Origin: HGM04593 sp964485215
GTDB taxonomy: Bacteria > Bacteroidota > Bacteroidia > Bacteroidales > Bacteroidaceae
Reading direction: 5' to 3'
Length of the DNA stretch: 24,799 nt
Assembly: GCA_964485215.1 (NCBI GenBank)
Contig: CAZAIM010000020.1
Location: 1-24,799 of the forward strand
The position numbers and the translations under genes were made by a program. The number at the start of each line of letters is the position of its first letter. Positions within the stretch are counted from its first letter, which is position 1. Below are positions 23,996 to 24,799 of this stretch, piece by piece. The notes below the pieces were generated by a model, which was not told the DNA's origin, ran no database searches, and saw only the letters and a list, made by a program, of their open reading frames with translations.

Positions 23996-24724
23996 ATGAA
24001 AAACAAGACCACAGAAATAGAAAAAGACCCGATGGGAAGGGCTATATCCGACTACTACCACTACGGCAAGGCCGCAAAGCTCCGCGTCCTGTCATCGATG
24101 TTCTATGAAGACGAAATTCCGGTACGTACACTTTTCAGAAGCTATGACGAAATGCCCGTCCAGGAGCAGAAAGCCATTGAACTTTGCCACGGAAGAGTTC
24201 TCGATGCCGGAGCCGGGTCGGGCTGCCACAGCCTTGTCCTCAAGGAGAGAGGGCACGAAGTTGTTGCAATAGACATTTCCGAGTTATCGGTAGAGGTAAT
24301 GAAAGAGAGAGGCATAGATGCCAGAAACATAAATTTCTTTGACGAGACATTCAACGAAAAGTTCGACACCATACTGCTGGCGATGAACGGCATCGGCATT
24401 GTTGGCAAGACCGAGCGGTTGGAGGAATTCTTCCGTTGCGCGAAACGTCTGCTGGCACCCGGCGGAGAGATTCTTCTCGATTCATCAGACATAAAATACA
24501 TTTTCAGCGATGACGATGGCATTATGGACATTGACCTTGCCGCCAACTATTACGGAGAGGTAGACTTCCAGATGCGGTACAAGAACATCAAGGGCGAAAC
24601 ATTCGATTGGCTCTACATCGACTTCGACACCCTGTCGCTGTATGCCGAAGAGAACGGTTTCAAGTGCGAGAAGTGCATCGACGGCAAACACTACGACTAC
24701 CTTGCCAGGCTGACACGTGCCTGA
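23996..24724 (+). CDS. Class I SAM-dependent methyltransferase
   Basis: A 242-residue methyltransferase. SAM-binding motif I is VLDAGAGSGCHSL near residue 69, followed by the acidic VVAIDISELSVEVM and a motif IV-like region TILLAMNGIGIVG, then LLAPGGEILLDSSD. The ATG at 23996 (MKNKTTEIEKDPMG) is preferred; a TTG at 23951, directly after the GT9 stop, would add 15 residues. Substrate is unknown. Position after GT9 allows a sugar or lipid methylation role, but related genes also occur elsewhere, so this is weak. The stop lies 19 nt from a convergent gene. Confidence 0.8.
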   Translation: MKNKTTEIEKDPMGRAISDYYHYGKAAKLRVLSSMFYEDEIPVRTLFRSYDEMPVQEQKAIELCHGRVLDAGAGSGCHSLVLKERGHEVVAIDISELSVEVMKERGIDARNINFFDETFNEKFDTILLAMNGIGIVGKTERLEEFFRCAKRLLAPGGEILLDSSDIKYIFSDDDGIMDIDLAANYYGEVDFQMRYKNIKGETFDWLYIDFDTLSLYAEENGFKCEKCIDGKHYDYLARLTRA

Positions 24725-24743
24725 CACCCCTCACACACCGGCT

Positions 24744-24799
24744 TCACTTCCTCTCCAGTTCGCTCAGTTCCTCCATTTTCTTTGCAGCAAGGAACTCAT
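24744..24799 (-). CDS. C-terminal end of an unidentified protein (partial)
   Basis: On the minus strand the last 17 codons are open and end in TGA (complement of 24744-24746). They read EFLAAKKMEELSELERK, a charged helical tail. The gene runs out of the window, so its product cannot be named. That this is coding at all rests on the convergent layout and the plausible tail. Confidence 0.4.
   Translation of the reverse strand, partial: EFLAAKKMEELSELERK

Overview
This window is a stretch of Bacteroidales chromosome, probably from the Bacteroidaceae/Prevotellaceae side of the order (inference from protein resemblance; no search was run). The evidence is the set of Bacteroidetes-restricted families (DUF4271, DUF4254, a DUF4369-thioredoxin lipoprotein), an NrdJ-type ribonucleotide reductase, the scarcity of Shine-Dalgarno sequences, and repeated promoters of the Bacteroidetes primary-sigma type, TTTG or TTG, then 19-20 nt, then TAnnTTTG. 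Nearly all of it is core genome. I see no rRNA, tRNA, CRISPR array, insertion sequence, phage or conjugative gene.

Layout, left to right. (1) rpsO on the minus strand with its own promoter and strong terminator, divergent from typA and a TlpA-like lipoprotein gene. (2) A plus-strand run comM - LOG-family hydrolase - DUF4271 membrane protein - hemD, with tiny gaps and one ATGA overlap, closed by a hairpin. (3) rnpA - yidD - tatD. (4) A separate three-gene nucleotide-sugar operon, FdtA-type 3,4-ketoisomerase - FemAB/GNAT-like acyltransferase - DegT-type aminotransferase, with a clear promoter; these genes would make a 3-acylamino-3,6-dideoxyhexose for surface or protein glycans. (5) A replication block: dnaX, a 582-bp gap, dnaA, a 340-bp gap, then nrdJ (cobalamin-dependent ribonucleotide reductase) and folB. 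(6) Minus strand: acpP - fabF - rnc behind a very good promoter, and pdxB upstream. (7) Plus strand: DUF4254 - glycosyltransferase family 9 - methyltransferase. (8) The 3' end of one unidentified minus-strand gene at the right edge.

The replication block links clamp loader, initiator and dNTP supply. The best leads are regulatory and sit there: a G6 run in dnaX exactly at the gamma/tau junction, where slippage in either direction meets a stop within a few codons; a terminator-like hairpin between the predicted dnaA promoter and its ATG; and an exact 20-bp direct repeat upstream of nrdJ with a degenerate relative upstream of dnaA. I did not find an obviously new defence or mobile system, and I would call most of the window ordinary housekeeping sequence.
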